Shown here: piece by piece, positions 41,958-49,880 of the stretch | How the letters are laid out: every line of letters starts with the position of its first letter | How positions within the stretch are numbered: the stretch's first letter is position 1 | Assembly: GCF_023806485.1 (NCBI RefSeq) | Contig: NZ_JAMSLR010000003.1 | Span: forward strand, 1 to 64,000 | Length of the DNA: 64,000 nt | Reading direction: 5' to 3' | Source: Thermalbibacter longus | GTDB lineage: Bacteria; Chloroflexota; Chloroflexia; Thermomicrobiales; Thermomicrobiaceae | Program-made: the position numbers and the translations under genes | Notes under the pieces: generated by a model | What the model was told of the DNA's origin: nothing | What the model saw: only the letters and a program-made list of their open reading frames with translations | Databases searched by the model: none

Positions 41958-42587
41958 ATGCGCATTGAGTTCTTCCACGACGCGCTCTGAGCGTGGTGCT
42001 ACGTGCTGTCGCCCCGTGTGCGGCGACTCGTCACCGAGCACCCGGGTCTCGAGATCGTTCACCGTTGCTTCGCGCTAGCGCCGACACCGGACGCGATCGT
42101 CGCGATCTTCGGCTCCCGCGAGCGTGGCAAACGGGAGATTCTCGAGCACTGGCGGGCAGCCAATCGCCATGACGATGAGCGGCGTATCCAGCCGGATCTG
42201 ATGGCCGCGCGTCCCTTCGATTACCCGTACTCGATGCCCGCGCTCCGGGCCTGTAAGGCGGCCGAGTTCCTCGGGGGTCAGCCGGCGCACTGGGACATGT
42301 TCGATCGAGTGCAGGCCGCGCATCTCACCGAGTGCCGCAACATCGCCGATGACGCTGTGCTCCGCGACTGCGCCGTCGACATCGGGCTCGATCCGGTCGC
42401 GTGGGAACGGTACTACCGGAGCGAGGCCGTGGCCCGTGCCGTTCAGGACGACTTGCTGCGGGCCCGCCAGCTCGGTGTCCACGCGGTGCCGACGCTGGTC
42501 GCCGAGGGACGTGCTGTTCTCTCTGGCGCCCAGCCGTACCCGATCCTGGAACGCTGGGTGAGTGAACTACGCCGCCTGCGGGTGTGA
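41958..42587 (+). CDS. DsbA/FrnE family oxidoreductase, predicted selenoprotein (UGA = Sec11)
   Basis: This encodes 209 residues if the in-frame TGA at 41988-41990 is read. ATG 41958 follows GGGAGGGGG and gives MRIEFFHDAL-U-AWCYVLSPRVRRL; family members have Cys at U in the CxWC active site. The frame after TGA is open for 198 codons and has all DsbA-family features, including the cis-proline loop GVHAVPTLV. Without readthrough the remaining frame would start inside the thioredoxin fold and lack the active site. A hairpin at 42008-42027 follows the TGA. Selenocysteine is the best explanation; a nonsense mutation or sequencing error is the alternative. It is the third gene after YceI and DoxX. 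Confidence 0.8.
42008..42027 (+). promoter_or_regulatory. Candidate SECIS hairpin of the DsbA-like gene
   Basis: GTCGCC (42008-42013) pairs with GGCGAC (42022-42027), loop CCGTGTGC. The loop begins 24 bases after the UGA, inside the range for bacterial SECIS elements. GTG (42003-42005) and CAC (42032-42034) could extend it. The loop lacks G at its first two positions unless one more C-G pair closes, so support is moderate. Confidence 0.45.
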
Positions 42588-42598
42588 GCGGCGCGGGC

Positions 42599-43303
42599 TC
42601 ACTCCAGGTCGACCGCGAGGAACGCTTCGGCCAGCGCCAGGCCGGCCGGGCGCCCTGCCTCCTCCGCCCGCCGGCGTAGCCGCGTTTCCAGGCCGCCGGG
42701 GAACGCGCCGACCTGGGTGGCGTGGAGCCGCAGCGCGGCCAGCTTGCGCTCGAAGACCGGCGCGATGTCGACGAATGTATCTGGTCGATCGGTACCGAAG
42801 AGGAGCACGCGCGGGACCACGTGCGGGCGCAGGCCCTGCGCGAGGTGCTGGGGGAAGAAGGTGGCTAGCCGGCAGGACGGAAAAGCGGCAGCGAGCGCTG
42901 CCGCGCCGACGGCCCGGTGATCTGGGTGCTGGCGGTAGAGCCGGGTCAGCGGGTCGTGGGTCAGCAGCAGATCGGGCCGGAAGCGCCGGATCTCAGCGGT
43001 CAGCCGCTCGCGCAGCTCGAGCGTGTCGAACACCTCGCCGTCAGTGAAGCGAAGGAAGGTGACGCCCTCGACGCCGAGCAGGCGCGCCGAGGCTTCCTGC
43101 TCTGCCTCGCGCACCTGGGTGAAGCCTTCGGGCCGGTCCCACTCCGGCGGTTGCCCCTTGTCGCCGGAGGTCACGACAACGTAGCGGACGACGACGCCAG
43201 CGTCGGTCCAGCGGGCAACCGTGCCGGCGCAGAAGAAGTCGGGGTCGTCGGGGTGAGCGCCGACGATCAGCACGCGCCGGGCGTCCGGCAGGGATCCGCT
43301 CAT
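42599..43303 (-). CDS. PIG-L family deacetylase (second copy)
   Basis: This encodes 234 residues with AHPDDPDFFCAGTVARW near the N-terminus and YRQHPDHRAVG later, the zinc-binding motifs of LmbE-like deacetylases. It differs clearly from the PIG-L protein at 11960-12694. The start overlaps the stop of the beta-lactamase-like gene as TAATG, so the two are translationally coupled. A thiol-cofactor or cell-wall sugar substrate is possible but unproven. Confidence 0.88.
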   Translation of the reverse strand: MSGSLPDARRVLIVGAHPDDPDFFCAGTVARWTDAGVVVRYVVVTSGDKGQPPEWDRPEGFTQVREAEQEASARLLGVEGVTFLRFTDGEVFDTLELRERLTAEIRRFRPDLLLTHDPLTRLYRQHPDHRAVGAAALAAAFPSCRLATFFPQHLAQGLRPHVVPRVLLFGTDRPDTFVDIAPVFERKLAALRLHATQVGAFPGGLETRLRRRAEEAGRPAGLALAEAFLAVDLE

Positions 43304-44124
43304 TACTCTCCCTTTCGCTTCGCTGATCCTACCTGGCTTACCCAGGTCTGGTAGCAGGCCAGCGCGAGATCACAGAGCGCGCGCCGGCCCAGTTCCTGGT
43401 CGACGAGGCCGCGTGAAAGCAGGACCATGACGAGCCGGCCAGCGGGCGCCCAGATGATGGCGGCATCGTGGGTGTGGCCGGGGAGGCTTCCGGTCTTGTT
43501 CCCGACCACGGCTTCCTCGGGGAGTCTCCCAGGGATGAGATCCCGGAACTGCTGCGCCTTCAGGATCTGGCGCAGATCCTGGAGCAGCGGCCCCTCAGGC
43601 ACGATGTGGCCGAGTTCGAGAGCCGCGAGCAGCGTGGCCATATCGCGGGCGCTGATCAGGTTCTCTGGCTCGTCGCCCTGCGCTGCCCGCCCGAGGAACT
43701 TGCGGGCGAGAACTGTCTGCGCCAGCCCGAGCCGTCGTGCCAGGCCGTTGATGCGCTCGAAGCTGAGCCGGTCGATCAGCAGGTTCGAGGCAGTGTTGTC
43801 GCTGACGATGACCATCAACACCGCCAGGTCGCGCAGAGTGAGCGGGAGGCCCGGCCGCAGCCAGCGCAGGACGCCGCTGCCGCCCACCCAGCTCTCCGGC
43901 TCGACCCGCACCGGCTCGCCAGGATGAGCCTCCCCGGTCTCGAACTGCCGGTAGGCCTCGGCCAGGATCAGCAGCTTGATCACGCTGGCGGCAGTGACCG
44001 GTACCTCGGCTCGGTAGCTGAGCTCCCAATCGCGATCGAGATCGCGGGCCAGCAGGCTCACCCGCCCGGGGACGTGCTCGATCGCTTCCCTGACCGGCGT
44101 AGGCATCGTCTCCGGCATGCGCAC
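43303..44124 (-). CDS. Class A beta-lactamase-like serine hydrolase
   Basis: This encodes 273 residues. Motifs are TAASVIKLLILAEAYRQ (SxxK), VSDNTASNLLIDRL (SDN) and VGNKTGSLPGHTHDAAIIWAPAGR (KTG). The usual omega-loop ExxLN is not evident (the region reads DEPENLISARDM), so deacylation may be poor, and there is no signal peptide. These suggest a non-resistance role such as a penicillin-binding hydrolase or esterase, or export by another route. It is coupled to the PIG-L gene downstream. Confidence 0.82.
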   Translation of the reverse strand: MRMPETMPTPVREAIEHVPGRVSLLARDLDRDWELSYRAEVPVTAASVIKLLILAEAYRQFETGEAHPGEPVRVEPESWVGGSGVLRWLRPGLPLTLRDLAVLMVIVSDNTASNLLIDRLSFERINGLARRLGLAQTVLARKFLGRAAQGDEPENLISARDMATLLAALELGHIVPEGPLLQDLRQILKAQQFRDLIPGRLPEEAVVGNKTGSLPGHTHDAAIIWAPAGRLVMVLLSRGLVDQELGRRALCDLALACYQTWVSQVGSAKRKGE

Positions 44125-44292
44125 CTCCCGGGCGGCAGTATAGGCCCACCGTGCCGCCGGCGGGAGTATGGCAGAATGCCGACCTGTCCCGGTCGTCCGA
44201 GTGTCGCCGCATCATCTTTTCTGGATGCCTGCTACCCGCGGATCACGTCAGGGTAGATGAAGACTTCATGGCCCTACAGAAGCGGAAGGCAA

Positions 44293-44712
44293 TCAGGGTT
44301 CGTATCTCGCGATGCCGTCGATGCCATCGTAATCGTTATCGTAGCTGTAGATCAATGGCGGTCCAGCATGCCGCATGAGCCCGATCAGGAGCGCATCGGT
44401 GAAGTCCAGTACCGGGTTCGCGCTTTAGAGGAGAAGTGCTGTCAGCACCGCGCGCCGATTCGGGACTCGGAAACCGGGGAGGGATACAAGAGGGAGCAAG
44501 AGCTCCGCGATTTCACTTCTAGGCTTGTTGTAAAGCCGCTTTGATGAGAGAACGTAGACGACATCGGCGAGAACAACGTGAGGCACGCGGACTACAAGGT
44601 TCCCCTGCTCAACCCGCTCAAACAGAGATTTCGCAGCCCCTTGCTTGATGGGGTCATCACCAGTAAGTAGGCGGATAATCACGTCAGCGTCAACATAAGG
44701 AGCGTCCATCAT
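44293..44712 (-). pseudogene. vapC: vapC-like PIN toxin with internal stop codon
   Basis: The first 95 codons give a PIN domain start (YVDADVIIRLLTGDD ... LTALLL), then TAA at 44427-44425. The same frame continues for 43 more sense codons as SANPVLDFTDALLIGLM ... IYSYDNDYDGIDGI to TGA at 44293. FTDALL and SYDNDYD contain the catalytic aspartates, which lie after the stop. A single change from a tyrosine codon would explain it (relatives read LLLYR or similar). The truncated product should be inactive. It overlaps its antitoxin gene by ATGA. Confidence 0.8.
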
Positions 44713-44972
44713 TCATTACGGAACTTTCTTTCCAACGCGTCTTCTCGGGCTATTTGAAGCATCTCCTCGATATCTCGCGGTTCAGCGAGTCTTCCGGCCG
44801 CCCCAGCGAGGGAAGCAACCGTGGGATATTTCAGTGCTTTGAGTTCGACCCTACCCTGATCCATCAAGACGAACAAAACCCGGTCACCCTCCTTGAGCCC
44901 GAGATGCGATCGCACCTCAGCGGGGATCGTCACTTGGCCCTTGCTCGTGATTGTCGAAAGGATCTCTTTCAT
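44709..44972 (-). CDS. vapB: AbrB/MazE-type antitoxin
   Basis: This encodes 87 residues with a SpoVT-AbrB swapped-hairpin DNA-binding domain at the N-terminus (ILSTITSKGQVTIPAEVRSHLGLKEGDRVLFVLMDQGRVELK) and a C-terminal tail (LAEPRDIEEMLQIAREDALERKF) that would bind the toxin. The stop overlaps the start of the broken vapC gene. ATG 44972 with GGGAAG upstream is chosen over a longer frame. It may persist as an orphan antitoxin. Confidence 0.85.
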   Translation of the reverse strand: MKEILSTITSKGQVTIPAEVRSHLGLKEGDRVLFVLMDQGRVELKALKYPTVASLAGAAGRLAEPRDIEEMLQIAREDALERKFRNE

Positions 44973-45098
44973 GGCACTTCCCGAAGATAAAGCGATGATG
45001 CCCGCGTACGTGACGGTAACAAAGGTGTTGCCCAGCGTCAAGGACTCCGTGCCGTGACTCGCAGTATGCTGGAGGTGAAGATGAGGGGAGGCGCGGCG

Positions 45099-46295
45099 AT
45101 GCAGGTTCGGGCAATCACCGTAGGTGCGGAGGTCACTCTTGCCGACGGCACGATCCGGCTGGACGAGCGGCTCATCGATTTCGGCGAGCGAGCACGCCGG
45201 CACTTCAGCGCTGCCGGCCTCGCGGTGCAGACGTTCCGGCTAGCCAGCCAGCCCTTCCCCGAGGTCGTGCCGGCCGAGCCGGCGGCGGTGCTGGCTCTTG
45301 CCCGGGGGCTGGAGCAGGCCGGGATGGAAACTGGCTACGAATACGTCTCGCTCGGGCCGGCCGGCCCGCAGCAGCTCGACTGGGTATCCCCGCTGGCCGA
45401 GGCGCTGGTGGCCACCGAGCGCGTCTTCGGCACGGTTGCGGTGGCAGACCAGCCCTGGGGAATCTCGCTGCCGGCCGTCGTCGCCGCCGCTTCGGTCATC
45501 CGGACGCTGGCCGAGCGGACGCCGGGCGGGTTCGGCAACCTGCGCTTCGCCGCGCTGGCCAACTGCCCGCCAGCTATCCCCTTCTTCCCCGCTGGCTATC
45601 ACCGCGGGCCGCAGCCGGCCTTCGGCGTGGCCTGGGAAGCGGCCGACCTGGCGGTCGAGGCGTTCACCGGTGCCGGGACGCTGGCGGAAGCAGAGACGCG
45701 CCTGCTGGAGCTCGTCACTCGCGAGGCGCGCCGGGTAGCGGAGGTCGCCAGCCAGGTCGCGGAGGAGACCGGCTTCCGCTTCGCTGGGATCGATCTGTCG
45801 CTCGCGCCGTTTCCGGAGGATGCCCGCAGCATCGGCGAGGCGGTCGAGCGGCTGGGCGTCGATTCTTTCGGCGCGCCCGGCACGCTCTTCGCCGCGGCGA
45901 TGATTACCCGCGCGCTCCAGCGGGCCGAGGTGCCGAAGACCGGGTTCTGTGGCCTGATGCTGCCGGTGCTGGAGGATTCAGTCCTCGGCCGGCGCGCAGC
46001 CGAGGGCACCTATGCGGTGAACGATCTCCTGCTCTGGTCGGCCGTCTGCGGGCTGGGGCTGGACGTGGTGCCGCTACCTGGGGATGTGAGCTTGGACGAG
46101 CTGCGCGGCTTGATCCTGGACGTCGCGACGCTGGCTGTTCGGCTACAGAAGCCGCTCACCGCGCGCTTGATGCCGCTGCCGGGCAAGCGGGCCGGAGACC
46201 CGACCGACTTCGACTTTCCCTACTTCGCAAATACGGTGGCGATGCCCACGCGAGGCGCCGGAGCGGCACGGCTCTTTGCCCGCGAAGGGCTGTAG
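45099..46295 (+). CDS. DUF711 family protein
   Basis: This encodes 398 residues. The N-terminal VRAITVGAEV and the later GIDLSLAPFPEDARSIGEAVERLGVDSFGAPGTLFAAAMITRALQ are characteristic of DUF711 (UPF0210), a family related to pyruvate-formate-lyase-like folds whose function is not established. The ATG at 45099 has GGGGAGG upstream; earlier in-frame starts to 45054 are possible. No operon partner. Confidence 0.85.
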   Translation: MQVRAITVGAEVTLADGTIRLDERLIDFGERARRHFSAAGLAVQTFRLASQPFPEVVPAEPAAVLALARGLEQAGMETGYEYVSLGPAGPQQLDWVSPLAEALVATERVFGTVAVADQPWGISLPAVVAAASVIRTLAERTPGGFGNLRFAALANCPPAIPFFPAGYHRGPQPAFGVAWEAADLAVEAFTGAGTLAEAETRLLELVTREARRVAEVASQVAEETGFRFAGIDLSLAPFPEDARSIGEAVERLGVDSFGAPGTLFAAAMITRALQRAEVPKTGFCGLMLPVLEDSVLGRRAAEGTYAVNDLLLWSAVCGLGLDVVPLPGDVSLDELRGLILDVATLAVRLQKPLTARLMPLPGKRAGDPTDFDFPYFANTVAMPTRGAGAARLFAREGL

Positions 46296-46513
46296 CCGAG
46301 CGAGGGTGTGGTCTAGTCTCCCTGTCCAGGCCGCCGGCTGTCCGGTAGCCGGCAGGAGCCTCGGCATTGATTCATGAGTGCCAAACGACACGGGTAGGAT
46401 TCTTGTGGAGAGTCAAAAGTCCTGGGTTTAATATGGATGGTGGGCGCTGTATACTTCTTAAGTGAGTGTCGGAAAGTGGTGGCAAGTAATCTGTATAGGG
46501 AGGAGACAGGCCG

Positions 46514-47014
46514 GTGGCTCGTATCACGATCACGATCGAGGGCGAATCGCAAGAGATCGAGGCGATCCAGTCCGTGCTGCAGCGACTTGCCGGCGCCACG
46601 ATGGTGGCCGGAGCCGAGGAGGCGGTGGCGGGCGAAGCTGGGTGGCCCGGGGGCGAACGGCAGAGCTGGACGTTCGAAGAGTTCCAGCAATTCTGGAGCC
46701 GGCTCAAGGAGGGTGCTCGGCAGATTCTGGCCGAGATCGCGAAGCGGCCAGAGGGGTATCCGATGGCCGAGCTCGAGCGGGCGCTCGGCCTGCCGGCGCG
46801 GGTGATCGGTGGGCGACTGAGCTCGGTCGGCCATGCGATGCGGCGGTTCGAGCATAAGGAGGAACCAGTCGAGTTCCGCACCGGTGGCGATCAGGAAGCG
46901 CGGCGCGTCTACTTTATGAAGCCGGACATCGCCCGGATGATCCGTCGCCTGTCGGAGGGTGAGCGCGCGCTCGGAACGGAGAGCAATCAAGCCGTAGGGA
47001 GCCCGGCTGAGTAG
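46514..47014 (+). CDS. Hypothetical protein, possibly winged-helix
   Basis: This encodes 166 residues. A short beta N-terminus (ARITITIEGESQEIEAIQSVLQRLAG) is followed by a helical segment (FQQFWSRLKEGARQILAEIAKRPEGYPMAELERALGLPARVIGGRLSSVGHAMRRF) that looks like a helix-turn-helix/winged-helix fold. I do not recognise a family. The GTG start has GGAGGAGAC upstream, and TATACT at 46450-46455 could be its -10 box in an AT-richer leader. EF-P-like follows 86 bases later on the same strand. Confidence 0.65.
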   Translation: MARITITIEGESQEIEAIQSVLQRLAGATMVAGAEEAVAGEAGWPGGERQSWTFEEFQQFWSRLKEGARQILAEIAKRPEGYPMAELERALGLPARVIGGRLSSVGHAMRRFEHKEEPVEFRTGGDQEARRVYFMKPDIARMIRRLSEGERALGTESNQAVGSPAE

Positions 47015-47100
47015 CCGCTTCGCTGTCGAAGCCGGGGCTTTCTCGCGCTGCCGGCCTGCTAGCGCTGCCTGATCGAGCTGACACGGAGGAGGAGGCAGCG

Positions 47101-47667
47101 ATGCTGGTTGCACGCGACGTGCGGGAAGGTCAAGTCCTCCGCCTCGATGGGGATCTCTACCGGGTAATCTCAGTGACAGTCCACACGGGCACTGCCCAGT
47201 TGACTGGCGCTGTGCGCGCTACTGTACGCAACCTCCGCACCGGCACCGTGACCGAGCTCCGCTGGCCGCTCGACACGCGCCTGGAAGACGTGCCGCTCGA
47301 GCGCGTCGAGCTCCAGTTCCTCTATGCCGACCCGGAAGAGGTCGTCCTGATGCATCCGGAGACCTTCGAGCAGTTCACTGTCCCTCGGGCTGCGCTGGAG
47401 CGCTACCTCCCCTTCTTGAAGGAAGGCTCATCCGTGTATGCCTGGCTCTACGAGGGGCGACCGGTCGACCTCGATCTGCCCAAGCAGGTGCCGCTCGTCG
47501 TCGCCTCCTGCGGGGCGGGGATCCGTGGCCGGGCCGAGCACACGATGAAGGAGGCGGTGCTCGAGAACGGGATGACGGTCATGGTGCCCCAGTTCATCCA
47601 GCCCGGCGACACGATCCTGGTCGATGTCGAGACGGGCAGCTACATCGAGCGCCTATGGCGGAAGTGA
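47101..47667 (+). CDS. Divergent EF-P-like protein
   Basis: This encodes 188 residues, the length of elongation factor P, with the three-domain pattern (KOW-like N-terminus GQVLRLDGDLYRVISV; middle FLYADPEEVVLMHPETFEQFTVP; C-terminus GMTVMVPQFIQPGDTILVDVETGSYIER). True EF-P has a modified Lys or Arg in PGKGxAF; here the loop reads HTGTAQLTGAVRATVRN with no Lys or Arg at the tip. It may be a paralogue that acts without modification or not on polyproline stalls. GGAGGAGGAGG precedes the ATG. Confidence 0.85.
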   Translation: MLVARDVREGQVLRLDGDLYRVISVTVHTGTAQLTGAVRATVRNLRTGTVTELRWPLDTRLEDVPLERVELQFLYADPEEVVLMHPETFEQFTVPRAALERYLPFLKEGSSVYAWLYEGRPVDLDLPKQVPLVVASCGAGIRGRAEHTMKEAVLENGMTVMVPQFIQPGDTILVDVETGSYIERLWRK

Positions 47668-47805
47668 GACCAGGTCGAGGCACCCGCCGGTGGCCGCGCG
47701 TGGAGCGCCATCTTCGCTCGGCATGCGCTCTCGTGCCGTCCGCGGTGTCCAGTGCGGGTGGGCGCATCTGCTATGCTTCGCCTCGCTGATGAGGAGGGGG
47801 TGGAC

Positions 47806-48666
47806 ATGCGCCGCGATTTGCACGAGGCCAACCGCTGGTCGTGGAACGCCGCGACGGCGGCCCACAATACGCATAAGGGCGACCAGGCTCACTTCTTCCG
47901 CGAGGGTGGCAGCACCTTGCACCGTGAAGAGCTGGAGCTGCTCGGCGATCTGCCCGCCCGATCCGTACTCCACCTCCAGTGCAACAGTGGCCAGGATACG
48001 TTGAGTCTCGCCCGGTTGGGAGCGACCGTCACCGGCGTGGACATCAGCGACACGGCCATCGAGTTCGCTCGCCAGCTCTCGGCTGAGGCCGGGATTCCGG
48101 CCACTTTCCACCGCGCCGACGTCTACGACTGGCTGGCCGAGGCGGCGGAGCGGCCGGAGCGGTACGACGTCGTCTTCTCGTCCTACGGCGCCCTCTGCTG
48201 GCTCTCTGACCTCAAGCGCTGGGCTGCTGGCATCGCCGCGGTGCTCGCGCCGGGCGGCCGGCTCGTCGTGGTGGACTTCCACCCGGTTTGGATGATGTTC
48301 GACGACGATTGGGCCCTGCGCTATCCCTATTCGGGGTTCGATGAAGACAACGTGCTGCTCGCTGACGAAGGGGTCGGCGACTACGTGGCCTTCGAGCTGC
48401 GAGCGCGAGTGCCCGGCCAGCCCGTACCCGGAGTGGAGAGCTTCCAGAATCCGCATCCCGCCTATGAGTTCTGCTGGGGGCTCGGCGATATCGTGACGGC
48501 GATCCTCGATGCCGGGCTCCGCCTGGAGGCGCTGCGCGAGTATCCGGCGAGCCCGTACACGCTGCGGCCCGGCATGCGGCTGGTCGGCGACCGCTGGTAC
48601 CCGCCGGAAGCCTTCCCGCCGATGCCGCTGCTGTTCGGGATCCGGGCAGTGCGCCTACCTCAGTGA
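47806..48666 (+). CDS. SAM-dependent methyltransferase
   Basis: This encodes 286 residues. The class I methyltransferase motif I is VLHLQCNSGQDTLSLARLGATVTGVDIS, with the acidic end of strand 2 in VDIS; YDVVFSSYGALCWLSDLKRWAAGIAAVLAPGGRLVVVDFHP covers motifs II-III. The C-terminus is longer than in small family members. The substrate is unknown. GAGGAGGGGG precedes the ATG at 47806; longer in-frame starts lack one. Confidence 0.88.
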   Translation: MRRDLHEANRWSWNAATAAHNTHKGDQAHFFREGGSTLHREELELLGDLPARSVLHLQCNSGQDTLSLARLGATVTGVDISDTAIEFARQLSAEAGIPATFHRADVYDWLAEAAERPERYDVVFSSYGALCWLSDLKRWAAGIAAVLAPGGRLVVVDFHPVWMMFDDDWALRYPYSGFDEDNVLLADEGVGDYVAFELRARVPGQPVPGVESFQNPHPAYEFCWGLGDIVTAILDAGLRLEALREYPASPYTLRPGMRLVGDRWYPPEAFPPMPLLFGIRAVRLPQ

Positions 48667-48769
48667 GCGAGGTGGGCGCACCGGTTCTCCGGAGACTCCG
48701 TGACCGCTACGCGCGTCCTCGGTCGTGTCTCCTCGGGCGCGCGGATGAGTGTCGCCTGGGACGAACCGC

Positions 48770-49756
48770 TCAGCGCAGCTCGATCTCCAGCCCATCGGCT
48801 ACTCGCCGTGCCTCCGTGCCCAGTTGCCGGCAGAGCGAGCCCATCTTGTCGCAGATGCTGTCCCGGCGCGTCCCTCGCGCTAGCCGGGCCTGGAACTCCT
48901 CGATGACTGTCGGGATGAGCGAGAGCCGCGTCAGCTCTCGGCCCGAGAGGTAGGCTTGGAAGATGAACGACTCATCGTTCCGCTCCACCTGATCGATCGC
49001 GTAGTCGTCTACGAAGTCGCCGCAACTGTAGAAGATCGGCCGGCCGCGGTAGACCTCGATGCCGCGGACGATGTGCGCGCTGTGGCCGAAGATGATGTCG
49101 GCTCCACTCTCGATCAGCAGGCGAGCGGCCGGTGGGTGCTCCGGCGGTGGCTGGTAGCCCCAGTTCGGCCCCCAGTGGAGGGAGACCACCACGAGGTCAG
49201 CCGCTCGCTTCGCCGCGCGCACGAGTGTTACGAGTCGCTGGAACCGCTCATCGGCGGGATCGATCGGGATATAGAAGACCCCTGGCCTGTCCGCTGTCGC
49301 CTCCCAGTCAGGCTGGTTGTCGGTCGCCGCGAGGAACGCGATCCGTAGGCCATCGATGGCGAGCCAGGCCGGCTGCTGGGCTTCGAGCGCGGTCAGCCCT
49401 GCCCCAGCGTGCCGGATGCCGGACGCGTCCAGGTTCCGAAGCGTCTCCCGCAGGCCCGGCTCCCCGTAGTCGAGCACGTGGTTGTTGGCGAGCGACACCG
49501 CGTCGATGCGGGCCACCTCGAGCACCTCGACGTTTCTGGCATCGGTGCGGAAGCAGAAGACCTTGCCAGGCTCGGGCTCGCCCCAGTCGGTGATGGCGCA
49601 CTCGAGGTTGACGAAGCGCGCGCTGGCACGCTGCAGCAGCGGTAGCGTGTCTCCCCAGGGATACGCGGGCGGCAGGCGCTTCAGCGCGAGGTTGACCAGC
49701 CGGCCGAGCATCACGTCGCCGAGGAAGATCAGGGTTCGCTCGCCTCCGCTTGTCAT
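48770..49756 (-). CDS. CapA family protein
   Basis: This encodes 328 residues of the CapA/PgsA calcineurin-like fold: LIFLGDVMLGRLVNLALK, FVNLECAITD, DAVSLANNHVLDYGEPGLRETL, VVSLHWGPNWGYQPPPEH and IIFGHSAHIVRGIEVYRGRPIFYSCGDFVDDY. Family members are linked to poly-gamma-glutamate capsules or act as metallophosphatases. There is no signal peptide or anchor and no capsule genes, so the role is open. Confidence 0.9.
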   Translation of the reverse strand: MTSGGERTLIFLGDVMLGRLVNLALKRLPPAYPWGDTLPLLQRASARFVNLECAITDWGEPEPGKVFCFRTDARNVEVLEVARIDAVSLANNHVLDYGEPGLRETLRNLDASGIRHAGAGLTALEAQQPAWLAIDGLRIAFLAATDNQPDWEATADRPGVFYIPIDPADERFQRLVTLVRAAKRAADLVVVSLHWGPNWGYQPPPEHPPAARLLIESGADIIFGHSAHIVRGIEVYRGRPIFYSCGDFVDDYAIDQVERNDESFIFQAYLSGRELTRLSLIPTVIEEFQARLARGTRRDSICDKMGSLCRQLGTEARRVADGLEIELR

Positions 49757-49880
49757 GGCAGTGTGCCTCGAGTCTCGAGGGGGACTGTCTCCGGAGTCCT
49801 CGCAATGATAGCTTCCAGGGGCGATGCCCGGCAGGGGAGAGGGGCTCGGCTGAACGGGCGCGCTGCTGCCCGGAGATCCC

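Noticed and set aside
44425-44427. Recoding of the in-frame stop in vapC, as in the two UGA genes
   Set aside because: The codon is TAA, not TGA, and replaces no cysteine; a nonsense mutation is simpler.
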